Origin: Aestuariivivens sediminis
Lineage (GTDB): Bacteria > Bacteroidota > Bacteroidia > Flavobacteriales > Flavobacteriaceae
Direction: 5' to 3'
Assembly (NCBI RefSeq): GCF_022662105.1
Contig: NZ_JAKMCP010000003.1
Coordinates: 124,001-188,000, forward strand
DNA: 64,000 nucleotides
The stretch's first letter is position 1, and each line of letters begins with the position of its first letter. Both the position numbers and the translations under genes were made by a program. The notes beneath the pieces were generated by a model. The model did not search any database. It saw only the letters and a program-made list of their open reading frames with translations, and was not told the DNA's origin. Positions 45,339-52,897 of this stretch are shown here, piece after piece.

Positions 45339-45866
45339 TTAGAAATCTGTTAGTCGTTTACCAAAGGCTGTCACCCTGTCCCAGTCGGTATACTCTATTT
45401 CCACATTGGGGTTTGTCGGCCCCTTGGTCATCCACATAATAAACCGGATCATGGTTCTATCAAAAAAAGTGTATTTCTTATAGTCCAGTTTTCCGGCAAA
45501 CACCTCAGTTACAGTGGGGGTCCAATCGATGGTCTTAAAAAATTTAATGACGTAGGGATTGGTATCAGGTGCATTCTTCTCCGGTTTTCGAGCCACTAGG
45601 TTTACAGAGAAGAAAGCGGTTTTCATGGCGTCCAGCTGTTCCTTATGATGGTTAATGAAATCGATAACGCTTTTATTATGAACGCCATATCTGATGCTTG
45701 CGCCAATAATCAGTTTGTCATAATGGCTTATATTTTCATCAAAATCATCAATGGAATGTAGTGCAAGGTCTTGATTGTATTGCTTAAAAACAGCTTTGAG
45801 TTGATTGCAAATTTTTAGGGTTTGTCCATCTACCGATGAATATAACATTAAGGTTTTTTGATTCAT
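45339..45866 (-). CDS. hemG: Menaquinone-dependent protoporphyrinogen IX dehydrogenase, flavodoxin-like
   Basis: The product has 175 residues with a flavodoxin fold. The FMN phosphate loop is MLYSSVDGQTLKI (about 8-20) and the second FMN loop is IIGASIRYGVHNK (about 53-65). AFFSVNLVARKPEKN and DRTMIRFIMWMTKGPTNPN (about 134-152) are hallmarks of HemG. It oxidises protoporphyrinogen IX to protoporphyrin IX, passing electrons to the menaquinone pool, and is the usual form in organisms with menaquinone. It lies divergent from the cytochrome c/hemA unit. The intergenic region carries three palindromes. Supply of heme for the neighbouring cytochromes is a natural reading of the context. Confidence 0.93.
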   Translation of the reverse strand: MNQKTLMLYSSVDGQTLKICNQLKAVFKQYNQDLALHSIDDFDENISHYDKLIIGASIRYGVHNKSVIDFINHHKEQLDAMKTAFFSVNLVARKPEKNAPDTNPYVIKFFKTIDWTPTVTEVFAGKLDYKKYTFFDRTMIRFIMWMTKGPTNPNVEIEYTDWDRVTAFGKRLTDF

Positions 45867-46107
45867 TTTGTTCAGGTATTATAATTTCACCGTTTTTGGT
45901 TTGCTGCTTTAGATTTATAATTCTGATATGATATTTTATTTTAAAATTATTAAAAATCGTTTTTGATTGATCCTTCGGTAATAACAAGTATTGTAAATAA
46001 GTTTATAGTTCCGATATGAAAAGCGTTCATTATTATGCCGGGCTGGGTACGCTATATTAACTCTATGGCCTGTAATCTGAATTCAAAATTACAATTTCAA
46101 TTGTTTT

Positions 46108-46133
46108 AAAAACAGAACAAATGTTCTGTTTTT
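46108..46133. promoter_or_regulatory. Perfect 26-bp palindrome in the hemG/cytochrome c divergent region
   Basis: AACAGAACA (46111-46119) and TGTTCTGTT (46122-46130) are perfect inverted repeats around AA, extended by three A and three T. The centre GAAC-AAAT-GTTC has the form GAAC-N4-GTTC seen in LexA boxes of some phyla. Between divergent genes a terminator is unlikely, so an operator is favoured. Which regulator binds is unknown. Confidence 0.5.
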
Positions 46134-46144
46134 TTAAAATCTTA

Positions 46145-46157
46145 ATATGTAACATAT
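46145..46157. promoter_or_regulatory. Small palindrome ATATGT-A-ACATAT
   Basis: A perfect 6-bp inverted repeat around A46151, 11 bp upstream of the FNR-type site at 46169. It shares ACATAT/ATATGT with that site and could be a weaker second site. Short and AT-rich, so chance is possible. Confidence 0.35.
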
Positions 46158-46168
46158 CTGACATAACA

Positions 46169-46211
46169 TGACATATGTCATAAAAAATTTGCTTTAAAGA
46201 TTCTAATTTCG
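46169..46211 (+). promoter_or_regulatory. FNR/CRP-type operator plus -7 box of the cytochrome c/hemA unit
   Basis: TGACATATGTCA (46169-46180; 14-bp palindrome including the flanking A and T) fits TGAY-N4-RTCA. TAATTTCG at 46204-46211 matches five of six fixed bases of TAnnTTTG. The operator centre is 29.5 bp upstream of the box, the class II activator position near -41.5. The ATG is at 46234. Confidence 0.7.
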
Positions 46212-46233
46212 TTAGAATTAATACCACAACATT

Positions 46234-46641
46234 ATGAAAAATAGAATTTTTGTTATCGCCTTACTGCTTATTGGTAGCTATGTTATGCTTTCAATGACAC
46301 TCATAAAATCAAGTTATCAAGATCCATGGGAGGTTCCTTCTAAATTTGAAAAGATGGAAAATCCTTATGCTTCCGATGCGGATGCGGATAAAATAGGTCG
46401 CACCTTATATGCGAAACATTGTAAATCGTGTCACGGTTCCAAAGGATTGGGCGATGGCCCAAAGGCGGAAGGTTTAGATACGCCGTGCGGCGACTTTACC
46501 ACCGATGCTTTTAAAGCGCAATCTGATGGCTCTCTTTACTATAAAATGATTATGGGCAGGGACGATATGCCTGGGTTTGACAAAAAAATTCCAGATGAAC
46601 AGGATCGTTGGCTCATCGTTAACTATTTAAGAAGTCTTTAG
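46234..46641 (+). CDS. Monoheme c-type cytochrome
   Basis: The product has 135 residues. An N-terminal hydrophobic segment (about 5-24) is a signal or anchor. Heme is bound at CKSCH (Cys63, Cys66, His67). The sixth ligand is probably Met112 in DDMPGFDKK, and the ending RWLIVNYLRSL is the usual C-terminal helix of class I cytochromes. The spacing from the CxxCH motif to Met112 (45 residues) is normal. It should be a small periplasmic or membrane-tethered electron carrier. It stands between hemG and hemA under its own FNR-type promoter. It could link the menaquinone-side chain to the multiheme cytochromes encoded downstream, but this link is inferred only from position and the shared promoter motif. 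Confidence 0.93.
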   Translation: MKNRIFVIALLLIGSYVMLSMTLIKSSYQDPWEVPSKFEKMENPYASDADADKIGRTLYAKHCKSCHGSKGLGDGPKAEGLDTPCGDFTTDAFKAQSDGSLYYKMIMGRDDMPGFDKKIPDEQDRWLIVNYLRSL

Positions 46642-46723
46642 TTATTCATCTATTTGAAGTTTTCTTTAAACACATACGGACCAAGCCAATTACATCTGTA
46701 ATTATTAATTAGAATTACTATTT

Positions 46724-47941
46724 ATGGATAAAATCCTACGCTATATAAGTATCTCACATATAACGGCCAGCGTTGCCCAAAGATCACATTATCAATTTTC
46801 AAACGAACAAAAAATTGGGTTATTAAATGTCTTACGAAAAGAATTTAATGATATTTCAGGACTGATGTTGCTGGCTACCTGTAATAGAACGGAACTCTAT
46901 TTTGAATCTATTTGTACTTCTGCAGCTTCAATAAGGGACTTCTTATTAACCTTTAGAGGGCACCAGAGTTCAGGTATTGACAACAAATTATTCTGTTTGA
47001 GCGATGACACGGAAACCACTGTTAATCACTTACTACAGGTATCATCAGGATTGGAATCTTCTGTTTTAGGTGATGCCGAGATCATTCATCAAATTAAAAA
47101 AGCACATCAATTTGCCATTGCGCATCATTTACAGGGCTCCTTACTGGAGCGTGCCTTGCAATCCGTTTTCAAGGCTCATAAGCGCATCAGTAATGAAACG
47201 CATTTTAGAGATGGCACCACTTCATTGGCGTACAAATCCTTAAAACTGATCAAAGAGTCCTATGACCTGGACGAACATAAACGGGTTAAAATTCTTTTTG
47301 TAGGGGCCGGAGACATTGTGAAACAGTTATTCAAGTACAACTCGAAGTTCAATTTTAAAAACATTTCCATTACAAATCGCACGGAACACAGAGCCAAAGA
47401 TTTGGCTGAAGTTCACCATGGCAAGGTATTTGGCTGGAATCGGCTTCAGGACAATGCTCTGGACGATTTTGATGTGATTATCGGTGCCGTAAGCAATTCC
47501 AAGAACCTCATCAGAAGGATACCCCGAGGCAGACAAAAGGTGATGCTCATCGATTTATCCGTGCAAGGTTGTATAGATAAGGTTCTGGCCACTGAAGATC
47601 ACGTCAAATATTATGACCTCGATGCCATATCCGAAGACCTTAAAGAAGTTAAGGAGCAACGCATTTCAGCCATAGATGAGGTCAATAGAATTATAGCCCA
47701 TGAACTATCGGAATACTGTGACTGGTTGCATGAAGCACCGCTTAGGAAATTACTGGCGGAATATAAAATAACCGTGGCCCAAAAGGTGAATACGTATTTT
47801 GAAGCCAACAAAGAACAAGATAAAATAACAGCTGTAACCAATGAGGTGATGCGAAAACTAATGAGCAAACCTAAGGCCTTCTTGTCATCATCAAAAATGG
47901 ACCTGGTAATTTCCGAACAGGTTGCTAAATATACGGATTGA
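46724..47941 (+). CDS. hemA: Glutamyl-tRNA reductase
   Basis: The product has 405 residues, the normal length. The catalytic Cys53 is in ATCNRTELYFES. The GSSVLGD-like segment SSGLESSVLGDAEIIHQIKKA (about 108-128, split by a loop) is diagnostic. The NADPH-binding domain has ILFVGAGDIVKQL (about 190-202) and a C-terminal dimerisation helix follows. It makes glutamate-1-semialdehyde from glutamyl-tRNA, the first committed step of heme synthesis by the C5 route. It follows the cytochrome c gene by 82 bp on the same strand and probably shares its FNR-type promoter. A second copy in the main hem cluster would indicate a dedicated heme supply here. An intrinsic terminator follows. Confidence 0.95.
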   Translation: MDKILRYISISHITASVAQRSHYQFSNEQKIGLLNVLRKEFNDISGLMLLATCNRTELYFESICTSAASIRDFLLTFRGHQSSGIDNKLFCLSDDTETTVNHLLQVSSGLESSVLGDAEIIHQIKKAHQFAIAHHLQGSLLERALQSVFKAHKRISNETHFRDGTTSLAYKSLKLIKESYDLDEHKRVKILFVGAGDIVKQLFKYNSKFNFKNISITNRTEHRAKDLAEVHHGKVFGWNRLQDNALDDFDVIIGAVSNSKNLIRRIPRGRQKVMLIDLSVQGCIDKVLATEDHVKYYDLDAISEDLKEVKEQRISAIDEVNRIIAHELSEYCDWLHEAPLRKLLAEYKITVAQKVNTYFEANKEQDKITAVTNEVMRKLMSKPKAFLSSSKMDLVISEQVAKYTD

Positions 47942-47974
47942 ACATCCAATTTTTGATCTTTTGACTAACTCGAC

Positions 47975-48007
47975 AAAGGCAATCCCATAATTAGGATTGC
48001 CTTTTTT
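47975..48007 (+). terminator. Intrinsic terminator after hemA
   Basis: An 11-bp stem (47975-47985 with 47994-48004, core GGCAATCC/GGATTGCC) has an 8-nt loop and runs into six or more T. It lies 33 bp beyond the hemA stop. The stop of the convergent minus-strand gene is at 48032, so it may serve both directions, as A-runs flank the other side. Confidence 0.88.
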
Positions 48008-48031
48008 ATTTTTTATAAACTTGCATGGGGA

Positions 48032-48637
48032 TCAAAAGGTAATCAACCCCCAGGTTAAGGGATCTCCTATTAAGGCTTCCTCAGGCCAGTAGGCCTGCTG
48101 GTCCAAAGGGTCACTCACTTTGAAGGCCATTCTTATTTGTCGGCCTTTTGCAGGATTGATGTTCAGTTTAGAGAAACTGATCTTAAATTCCATATGGTCG
48201 TTCCCTTCCTTAAAAGGAAAGGTATTGGCAGCCCAACCCACAGGCCGTGTTGTACAATTCTCCCAAAAATAATAGAGCCCGACTGCAGAACAGTTGCTGT
48301 AGGACGAATGGAACCAGTAGGATTGGTTGCTCCAATCAGGGGTATCGCTATTGGTACTGATAAGGACCTCCGCATTATGACTGATGTTATTGGCGTCGGT
48401 CAGATGTTTAAAGGCCACATATAAGTAATCTTTGTCGTATTTGAGTAATACGACCATGTGATGATCCTTTCCCTTCCTTAAGTTCAGTACCCGGGCATCC
48501 GACCATTCGTTTTCATCCAGTTGGCCGTCAACAATGATTTCAACACCAGGGCTTTCCACAAGTTTCAGGGAACCTTCCTGTGTGTGCGTCTGAACGCAAA
48601 AACCCGATAGTATAATCAATACGAAAAAAGCCCTCAT
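48032..48637 (-). CDS. Secreted CBM9/DOMON-like domain protein
   Basis: The product has 201 residues. A signal peptide (LIILSGFCVQTHTQ) is followed by VEIIVDGQLDENEWSDARV, the standard opening of the carbohydrate-binding family 9-like fold. A beta-sandwich follows: VVLLKYDKDYLYVAFKH, EVLISTNSD, DHMEFKISFSKLNI, IRMAFKVSD. The same fold also serves as a heme-binding domain in DOMON/ethylbenzene-dehydrogenase-like proteins. Beside a multiheme cluster a redox role is as plausible as sugar binding. It is convergent with hemA and divergent from the first NHL/cytochrome unit, sharing the intergenic region that carries an FNR-type site. Met and His candidates for heme ligation exist (e.g. HHMVV), but none can be assigned by eye. 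Confidence 0.65.
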   Translation of the reverse strand: MRAFFVLIILSGFCVQTHTQEGSLKLVESPGVEIIVDGQLDENEWSDARVLNLRKGKDHHMVVLLKYDKDYLYVAFKHLTDANNISHNAEVLISTNSDTPDWSNQSYWFHSSYSNCSAVGLYYFWENCTTRPVGWAANTFPFKEGNDHMEFKISFSKLNINPAKGRQIRMAFKVSDPLDQQAYWPEEALIGDPLTWGLITF

Positions 48638-48728
48638 ACATACATCTTTAGGACGCTACCCTATTTTTTTATACAAAAACAACACCTCTTTATGACTGCA
48701 ATTTATGATAATTCCGTAAGTCGTAATA

Positions 48729-48771
48729 TGACAATTATCACCATTTTGCTCAGCACAATAGCTTAAATTTG
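48729..48771 (+). promoter_or_regulatory. FNR/CRP-type operator plus perfect -7 box of the NHL/12-heme unit
   Basis: TGACAATTATCA (48729-48740) fits TGAY-N4-RTCA. TAAATTTG (48764-48771) is a perfect TAnnTTTG. The centre-to-box distance is 29.5 bp. On the minus strand TAAATTGC begins at 48705, also exactly 29.5 bp from the centre, so the site may drive the divergent CBM9-like gene too. Confidence 0.75.
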
Positions 48772-48829
48772 TTTAACTACGACCTCGACATGTAGTAGTT
48801 ATGCATGTATTGGGTTTACTCAAAGTTTG

Positions 48830-49849
48830 ATGAATCTAATTATTACAAATAGGATTTTTCTCATGATCGGTTTGATGCTGTTTTGGGTGAACAGCGTTCA
48901 ACCTCAGGACACGACCTATGTCGATGTAATGGATTTGACAGAATCAAAAGGGGTGGAATGGGTCAATCAAATTCCGCACTTAAAAGATGCTAATAAAAAG
49001 ATCAAAAAAGGATGGCTAAAGCGTCTCATATTAGGAAAAGATGATATGACCTCTATACAAAAACCTGTTGAAGTAATTGCTTTCAACCCGGAAAACTGTA
49101 TGATATTTGAGCAGGGTAACGGCACCTTATTTGCCGTGGAACAAGATAAAATCAAAATTCCAAAACTGTTACGCAAAAACGAGAGGTATTTCCCTTCCCT
49201 GGTGGGTGCCTGTTTGCTGCCGGATAATAGCATCCTATTTACCGATTCCAAACTAAACAAAATTTTCTCCTTATCCGAGGACAGAAATACCCTAAGGGAA
49301 TTAAATGCACGACTTGAGCTGTCTCAACCAACCGGAATCGCCTATTCACAAAAGAACAACCAAATATGGGTGGTAGAAACGGGCAAGCATCAGATATGTA
49401 TTTTGGACACCCATGGGAAGCCTGTTAAAACCATTGGTCAGCGTGGTACCGATACCGGAGAATTTAATTTTCCAACATCCCTCTGGATTGATAGAAAGGG
49501 TCATGCCTATGTGGTTGACGCATTAAACTATCGCGTACAAATATTTGATGCAGAAGGTCATTTTATAAACATGTTTGGAGAGAATGGCAACGGTACCGGC
49601 TTTCTGGCCCGTCCCAAAGGAGTTGCAACCGACAGTTATGGACATATTTACGTGGTGGATGCCCTATTTCATACGGTTCAAATCTTTGATAAAAGCGGTA
49701 ATTTCTTGTACAGATTTGGAAATCAAGGAAGGGATACGGCTGAATTTTGGATGCCCTCAGGCATTTATATCGATAAAGCCAATTATATTTATGTCGCCGA
49801 TAGTTATAATAGTAGAATCCAGATCTTTAAATTGAATTATACCCCATGA
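48830..49849 (+). CDS. NHL-repeat beta-propeller protein (exported)
   Basis: The start was taken at ATG 48830; the preceding TTG codon adds one residue only. A signal peptide (LMLFWVNSVQPQ) is followed by a six-bladed NHL propeller. The last three blades are very regular: TGEFNFPTSLWIDRKGHAYVVDALNYRVQIFD, FLARPKGVATDSYGHIYVVDALFHTVQIFD, and AEFWMPSGIYIDKANYIYVADSYNSRIQIF (each split by variable loops). NHL propellers are binding platforms. The stop overlaps the ATG of the 12-heme cytochrome gene (ATGA, 49846-49849), implying coupled translation and a shared complex. NHL proteins recur in multiheme cytochrome clusters of Geobacter and others. The role here, perhaps scaffold or filament assembly, is inferred. 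Confidence 0.88.
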   Translation: MNLIITNRIFLMIGLMLFWVNSVQPQDTTYVDVMDLTESKGVEWVNQIPHLKDANKKIKKGWLKRLILGKDDMTSIQKPVEVIAFNPENCMIFEQGNGTLFAVEQDKIKIPKLLRKNERYFPSLVGACLLPDNSILFTDSKLNKIFSLSEDRNTLRELNARLELSQPTGIAYSQKNNQIWVVETGKHQICILDTHGKPVKTIGQRGTDTGEFNFPTSLWIDRKGHAYVVDALNYRVQIFDAEGHFINMFGENGNGTGFLARPKGVATDSYGHIYVVDALFHTVQIFDKSGNFLYRFGNQGRDTAEFWMPSGIYIDKANYIYVADSYNSRIQIFKLNYTP

Positions 49850-51540
49850 GATGTGCTGTACTAATCATATTATGCATTCTATTGCTGCCCTTTGAAATGG
49901 TGTTGGGCCAAGGCGTGTCTGAATCCAAACACAACCTATCGGCAACAGGTAAAGGCAGAATCAAATCTATGGCTGACGACCGTGTCTGTATCTTTTGTCA
50001 TACCAGTCATAGCAGCAACCCAAAAGCACCCTTATGGAACCGCAGACAATCAGGCGCGGTTTATACCTTATATAACAGTTCGACCTTAGATGCTACTCCG
50101 GGGCAGCCCGACGGGACCTCCATTTTATGCCTGTCTTGTCACGATGGTACAGTTGCCCTGGGCAATACTTTTAAAAATCCGAACAGTATCTCTTTTGCTC
50201 AGAGTATGAGCAAGCGAGGCAATCTGGGTACCGATCTATCAGACGATCATCCCATATCATTTGTCTACGATCCTAGCCTGGCGAGTAAAGACGGCGCTTT
50301 GGTAAACCCAACCACCTTGCCAAGGCATGTATTGGACCAAAATAACAAATTGCAATGCACGGCCTGCCATGATTCGCATCGAAATCTTTATGGTAATTTC
50401 TTAAAAGTGACCCATGAATCGTCACAACTATGCCTTACCTGTCATGATAAACAGCACTGGGACAATAGCAGCCACAATACCTCAAAAAGCAAATGGAATG
50501 GTGATAAACCCAATCCGTGGTTGCATTTAGATGCCCCCTATCCCACGGTTAACCAAAATGGCTGTGGCAATTGTCATGATGTGCACAATGCTTCTGGCAA
50601 GGAACGATTGTTTAAAAAGTCTGATGAAGAAAGTAACTGTCTGGATTGCCATAATGGTAATGTGGCCATAAAAAATGTGGAACTGCAATTTGCAAAACCC
50701 TATCGGCATGATGTCTATGCCTATACAGATGTTCATGACCCCGTTGAAAATGAGCTCAACACCAAAAGACATGTGGAATGTGCCGATTGCCACAATGGAC
50801 ATAGCGCCAATATTACCGAGGCAGTGGCACCTTTTGTCAGTGGTGCTAATATTGGCGTTAGAGGCATAGACCGTTCAGGATTTCAGGTTAATGAAGCCGT
50901 CAATGAATACGAGATCTGTTTTCGCTGTCATGCGGACAATGCCATGACTCCCGAAAGCACGCTTCGGTATTTGGGAACTGAAAACACCCGGCTGGATTTC
51001 GACCCCAACAACATTTCCATGCACCCTGTGATCGAGCAGGGTAAAAACAGTAATCCGAGAGGCCTTTTAGAACCCTATAACTTCAACAGTATCCTCTATT
51101 GTTCCTCCTGTCACGCCAGCGACGGTACCAAGGCCCCAAAAGGACCACATGGGTCCAGTTTTCCACGAATTTTAAAGGCCAACTACAATCTCGATAAAAC
51201 ACCCCAGTTGGGTAAAAGCTGGCCCTCACTAATCCAGAGCAATTTTACCTTGTGCTTTGAGTGCCATAATATCAATGCAGTCACCAGTATGCATCAAGAG
51301 ATCAGCGGAGGTCATTTTATGGAGACCATTGGCTGCAACGCCTGCCACGACCCCCATGGCTATCAGGGCGGTACCCCATCAGAGAATGCCTTTGGCATCA
51401 ATTTCGACCGCAGTGTGATACAGCCCAACCCATTGAATGGCCGTATGATCGATCTCGACCAGAAAAAATGCTTCATGACCTGCCATGACTCACAGGGTTT
51501 GGTCAATTATACCCATAGTGCCGAGGGTGACGATTATTAA
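49846..51540 (+). CDS. Dodecaheme c-type cytochrome with OmcE-like N-terminal module
   Basis: The product has 564 residues with a signal peptide (LPFEMVLGQ). It has eleven CxxCH motifs (CIFCH, CLSCH, CTACH, CLTCH, CGNCH, CLDCH, CADCH, CFRCH, CSSCH, CFECH, CNACH) and one CxxxCH (CFMTCH). That makes twelve probable hemes. The first about 205 residues follow the tetraheme protein of this cluster block by block: KHNLS, CIFCHTSH, APLWNR, ILCLSCHDG, DDHPISFVYDPSL, LQCTACHDSH, SQLCLTCHDK. The remainder carries eight further motifs in doubled CxxCH arrangement. It is thus a fusion of an OmcE-like module to an eight-heme domain. It is likely extracellular or periplasmic and coupled with the NHL protein. 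No anchor is visible beyond the signal. Confidence 0.92.
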   Translation: MRCAVLIILCILLLPFEMVLGQGVSESKHNLSATGKGRIKSMADDRVCIFCHTSHSSNPKAPLWNRRQSGAVYTLYNSSTLDATPGQPDGTSILCLSCHDGTVALGNTFKNPNSISFAQSMSKRGNLGTDLSDDHPISFVYDPSLASKDGALVNPTTLPRHVLDQNNKLQCTACHDSHRNLYGNFLKVTHESSQLCLTCHDKQHWDNSSHNTSKSKWNGDKPNPWLHLDAPYPTVNQNGCGNCHDVHNASGKERLFKKSDEESNCLDCHNGNVAIKNVELQFAKPYRHDVYAYTDVHDPVENELNTKRHVECADCHNGHSANITEAVAPFVSGANIGVRGIDRSGFQVNEAVNEYEICFRCHADNAMTPESTLRYLGTENTRLDFDPNNISMHPVIEQGKNSNPRGLLEPYNFNSILYCSSCHASDGTKAPKGPHGSSFPRILKANYNLDKTPQLGKSWPSLIQSNFTLCFECHNINAVTSMHQEISGGHFMETIGCNACHDPHGYQGGTPSENAFGINFDRSVIQPNPLNGRMIDLDQKKCFMTCHDSQGLVNYTHSAEGDDY

Positions 51541-51611
51541 AGCTTTTACCGTTAATCTGCTATGGCAAGCTTAAAAGGGAATGACCATCTTCTGAAATAA
51601 ATAGGAGTTGC

Positions 51612-52067
51612 TTAAAATGAAAAGCAGTGCAATCCGAAATAATATCGGGAGTAATGCGACAACACTAGTTTTAAATAATTGTAATCTTGAGATTCTTTAT
51701 CTCGCAACTTGTGATATTGCAACCAATTTGGCGTTTGCCTTAAGGTTAAATGGACAATAACATGAGAAATCACCGAATAACACTCATGACGTGAGAGCAA
51801 ACGCTTTTGGCCATCCATTTCTAGTAACCAATATTGTTTGTTTCTCCATTCGACAGCCAATCGTAAAAAGTCACATTCAAAGCGATTGGCGGTAACTCTC
51901 TGCCAGACGGAGGTATTCAATAGCCTGAGATCCGGATGGAACACCTCGCGACCGTGAGGAACCTTAAATTTTTCATTTACACTGTCCTTAACGAGTTCCG
52001 GTATTTCCTGAGAAAAAGTAATTAAGGCACTCAGAACTACACATAATAAGATACCTATTTTCATCAT
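51612..52067 (-). CDS. Small exported protein of unknown function in the cytochrome cluster
   Basis: The product has 151 residues with a signal peptide (ILLCVVLSALITFSQ). The mature part has FEVPHGREVFHPDLRLLNTS-like beginnings (as read, KVPHGREVFHPDL), a strand pair FLRLAVEWRNKQYWLLEMDG, and a His-rich helical end (ISHVIVHLT, KLVLSHYSRYYFGLHC). No family is recognised and no CxxCH is present. It is the only minus-strand gene among the cytochrome genes and faces the 12-heme gene convergently, with 71 bp between stops. It could be an unrelated insertion or an accessory factor; nothing in the sequence decides. Confidence 0.6.
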   Translation of the reverse strand: MMKIGILLCVVLSALITFSQEIPELVKDSVNEKFKVPHGREVFHPDLRLLNTSVWQRVTANRFECDFLRLAVEWRNKQYWLLEMDGQKRLLSRHECYSVISHVIVHLTLRQTPNWLQYHKLRDKESQDYNYLKLVLSHYSRYYFGLHCFSF

Positions 52068-52801
52068 AGCAGACTTTTATTATTACAAATACCATCCATT
52101 TATAGTCTTAAAATAAGATAATTAATTCCCTTCGTGCAATGACGGTGGTCATTTAGTAAACATTTGTACCTATTGGTTTAGTGAAAACTATGTTCATAAC
52201 CAAGACATCAAATACCCTTGTTTTTACGCGCCATGAATGGATTATTCATTGCATGAACCACTAATAAACCCTTCATTGAAAACCACAGACTCCAAGCCAG
52301 ATTGAAGTGAAGAAAAGTAGTCTTATTAAAACAATTCCAAACAAACGGATTGTCACACTTATCTATCCCCCACCAAGTAAAATCGGACGGTCATGGAAAG
52401 CGTCTCGGGACATATCGGTCACATAATTCATATTCTTTTAACAAACGTCCTCTTCCATTCTGACCATGGCAGGTTGGATGTCCTTGCATTAGTTACTCAA
52501 ATGGAAACTTAAAAGATTGATAATGTAACACAACGGACCGTTCAATGGCTTTATAATTTCCAGCAAAACCGAAGCGCTTTCTAGTGTAATCATGGAATTT
52601 CAAAGATTAATTAGAACCTTTATAAATAACCTATCTGTCTGATTTACTGTGATTTACATATTTAACAATAACACCTCGAATTAAACCAAAAAAATCTGTC
52701 GCTTACAGGCCTAACAACAAGACATATATGTAATTGTATATCAGTACATTACATCTATTTTTTATTATTCAACGAAAAAATGTATCGCTGGGTATAAAAC
52801 A
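52068..52801. other. Long gene-free stretch upstream of the tetraheme cytochrome promoter
   Basis: About 730 bp between the start of the small minus-strand gene and the FNR-type site at 52802. I find no open frame with protein character on either strand, no strong hairpin with T-run and no repeat. It must hold the promoter of the minus-strand gene. The rest is unexplained and could contain a small RNA or decayed sequence. Confidence 0.5.
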
Positions 52802-52844
52802 TGATAAAAGTCATCTTTTTTCTTCGTGTTGAGTGTTATTTTAA
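52802..52844 (+). promoter_or_regulatory. FNR/CRP-type operator plus weak -7 box of the tetraheme cytochrome gene
   Basis: TGATAAAAGTCA (52802-52813; flanked by A and T, giving ATGAY-N4-RTCAT) fits the site consensus. The box at the same 29.5-bp distance is TATTTTAA (52837-52844), matching four of six fixed bases of TAnnTTTG, so this promoter should depend strongly on the activator. The leader would be about 49 bases before ATG 52898. Confidence 0.65.
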
Positions 52845-52897
52845 TGTATTGTTATTAATCACATGTGTATATATATAAAATCTTAAATTTAAGTCTT

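Noticed and set aside
46108-46133. Palindrome with T-run read as an intrinsic terminator
   Set aside because: It lies between two divergent genes, so nothing is transcribed into it from either side, and the 2-nt loop is too tight for a good hairpin; an operator fits better.
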